From a bacterium (GTDB lineage Bacteria; Fidelibacterota; Marinisomatia; Marinisomatales; JAHJCW01): DNA of 64,000 nt. The translations under genes and the position numbers were made by a program. Of the stretch, positions 63,357 through 64,000 are shown one piece after another. Every line of letters begins with the position of its first letter. Position 1 is the stretch's first letter. Where the stretch lies: positions 1-64,000 of the forward strand of contig JANQGY010000007.1 in NCBI GenBank assembly GCA_028282845.1. The letters are read 5' to 3'. The notes below the pieces were generated by a model. It was not told the origin of the DNA. It worked only from the letters and a program-made list of their open reading frames with translations, and searched no databases.

Positions 63357-64000
63357 ATGAATTTCTATTTTGACATAAGAGATGTCTTCCGTGCGCCGCG
63401 TTTAGCATTCAGCGGTAAAAAAATCTGGCTATTTCTAAAAGCTAATATCTTTGGCTTTACTGTATATTGGTTAGTTGCAAATATTGCTTTAACCATCAGC
63501 GGTTACGGTTTTAGCAACAGTATAGATCACTTCGGACTGTATCCCTGCTTATTTAGAATTGAAGAACCTTCTCTTATAGCTTCTATAATATACTTTTCAG
63601 GTATAATAATATGGATTATGGCAATTCTCTATGCTTGCACAGGTGTTGCCCGCTTAACTATTCAACAATTGAAAGGCAATGATTCCTACTCAGTTTCTGA
63701 CGCCCAAAAATTTACCAAAGAATATCGAGTGCCTGTTATAATGAGTTCGGTTTCCGTAGTAATCATCGCATTGTTTTTTGTTGCGATCGCTACAATCTTT
63801 GGATTGTTAGGTAAAATTCCGCTGCTTGGTGAGATATTATTCGCATTGTTATACGTTGTTTATTTCTTCGGCGCAGTCTTTACCATTTATACTCTGATTG
63901 TATTTGTGGTAACACTAATTTATTCACCCGCAATCGTTGCAACAATGGAAGAGGATACGATGGGCACAGTATTCCAAAGTTATTCCATCACATGGTCGCA
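63357..64000 (+). CDS. Integral membrane protein, N-terminal part (cut by window edge)
   Basis: An open frame of at least 214 codons runs from ATG 63357 to the window end with no stop. It starts NFYFDIRDVFRAPRLAFSGK. Hydrophobic helices lie at about residues 30-50, 82-105, 130-155 and 157-190, with WLVANIALTISGYG and SVVIIALFFVAIATIFG. The lack of charged residues between helices suggests a polytopic transporter-like or DUF-type protein. I do not recognise the family. It is probably co-transcribed with the SPOR lipoprotein. Confidence 0.72.
   Translation, partial: MNFYFDIRDVFRAPRLAFSGKKIWLFLKANIFGFTVYWLVANIALTISGYGFSNSIDHFGLYPCLFRIEEPSLIASIIYFSGIIIWIMAILYACTGVARLTIQQLKGNDSYSVSDAQKFTKEYRVPVIMSSVSVVIIALFFVAIATIFGLLGKIPLLGEILFALLYVVYFFGAVFTIYTLIVFVVTLIYSPAIVATMEEDTMGTVFQSYSITWS

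Noticed and set aside
1-64000. tRNA, rRNA, 4.5S RNA or tRNA-Sec genes
   Set aside because: I looked in all gene-free intervals and saw no cloverleaf-like sequence with a conserved T-loop; a covariance-model search would be decisive.
1-64000. CRISPR array or insertion sequence
   Set aside because: No regularly spaced direct repeats and no transposase-like gene were seen; the repeats found are short palindromes.

Overview
The window is about 64 kb of bacterial chromosome, AT-rich (roughly 38-40% GC by eye), with densely packed, mostly housekeeping genes. Several features point to the FCB superphylum, most likely a Neomarinimicrobiota (SAR406)-like or related lineage: a PorV/PorQ-type outer-membrane protein, a leucine-rich-repeat protein ending in a type IX-like sorting domain, many lipoproteins, a ResB-CcsA fusion, and ribosomal proteins S2 and S16 with long charged tails. 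The best-supported promoters are ordinary sigma-70 types (TTGACT-N17-TATAAT-like) and many genes have Shine-Dalgarno sites, which argues against a typical Bacteroidota genome. MurE carries the DNPR signature of meso-diaminopimelate peptidoglycan. The phylum call is inference.

Layout. 1-536: edge fragments and two palindromic interspersed repeats. 537-1226: solitary PD-(D/E)XK-like nuclease. 1251-4991 (minus): rplM-rpsI-rpsB-tsf-pyrH-frr. 5117-12256 (minus): a small PspC protein, PorV-like protein, mutS, selB, selA. 12629-18840: an accessory stretch with an amidase lipoprotein, a RelE/HigB-like toxin-antitoxin pair lying between the amidase and a decayed second copy of the amidase 3' end, a nucleotidyltransferase, two unrecognised genes, an XRE regulator, a secreted protein and an acetyltransferase. 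18822-22521 (minus): cytochrome c biogenesis fusion, CGFS glutaredoxin and BolA. 22646-24794: rarD-type and MFS transporters. 24840-28770 (minus): ffh-rpsP-khpA-rimM-trmD-rplS. 28921-32375: secreted protein, LRR protein, RodZ-like protein. 32449-49287: a complete mra/dcw cluster from the mraZ promoter to ftsZ. 49441-53468: lipoprotein, beta-barrel protein, serine hydrolase and a two-gene unknown unit. 53469-54073: rpmB beside a decayed duplicate of its own 3' end. 54166-55585: GNAT and dusB. 56001-62501: P5C dehydrogenase, cyclic-2,3-DPG-synthetase-like GTPase, carbamate kinase, sucC, sucD, ndk. 62575-64000: SPOR lipoprotein and a truncated membrane protein.

The genes form coherent units. The two ribosomal operons combine translation, tRNA modification and protein targeting. 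The dcw run makes and inserts septal peptidoglycan, with RodZ just upstream. The 56-62.5 kb run links glutamate semialdehyde oxidation, carbamoyl-phosphate-dependent ATP formation and succinyl-CoA synthetase; its unexplained member is the cDPGS-like P-loop protein. No rRNA, tRNA, CRISPR array or complete insertion sequence was seen. The most unusual structures are two independent cases where a gene's 3' end survives as a decayed duplicate next to the intact gene (amidase, rpmB), the unrecognised accessory genes at 15-17 kb, and the cDPGS-like/carbamate kinase unit.
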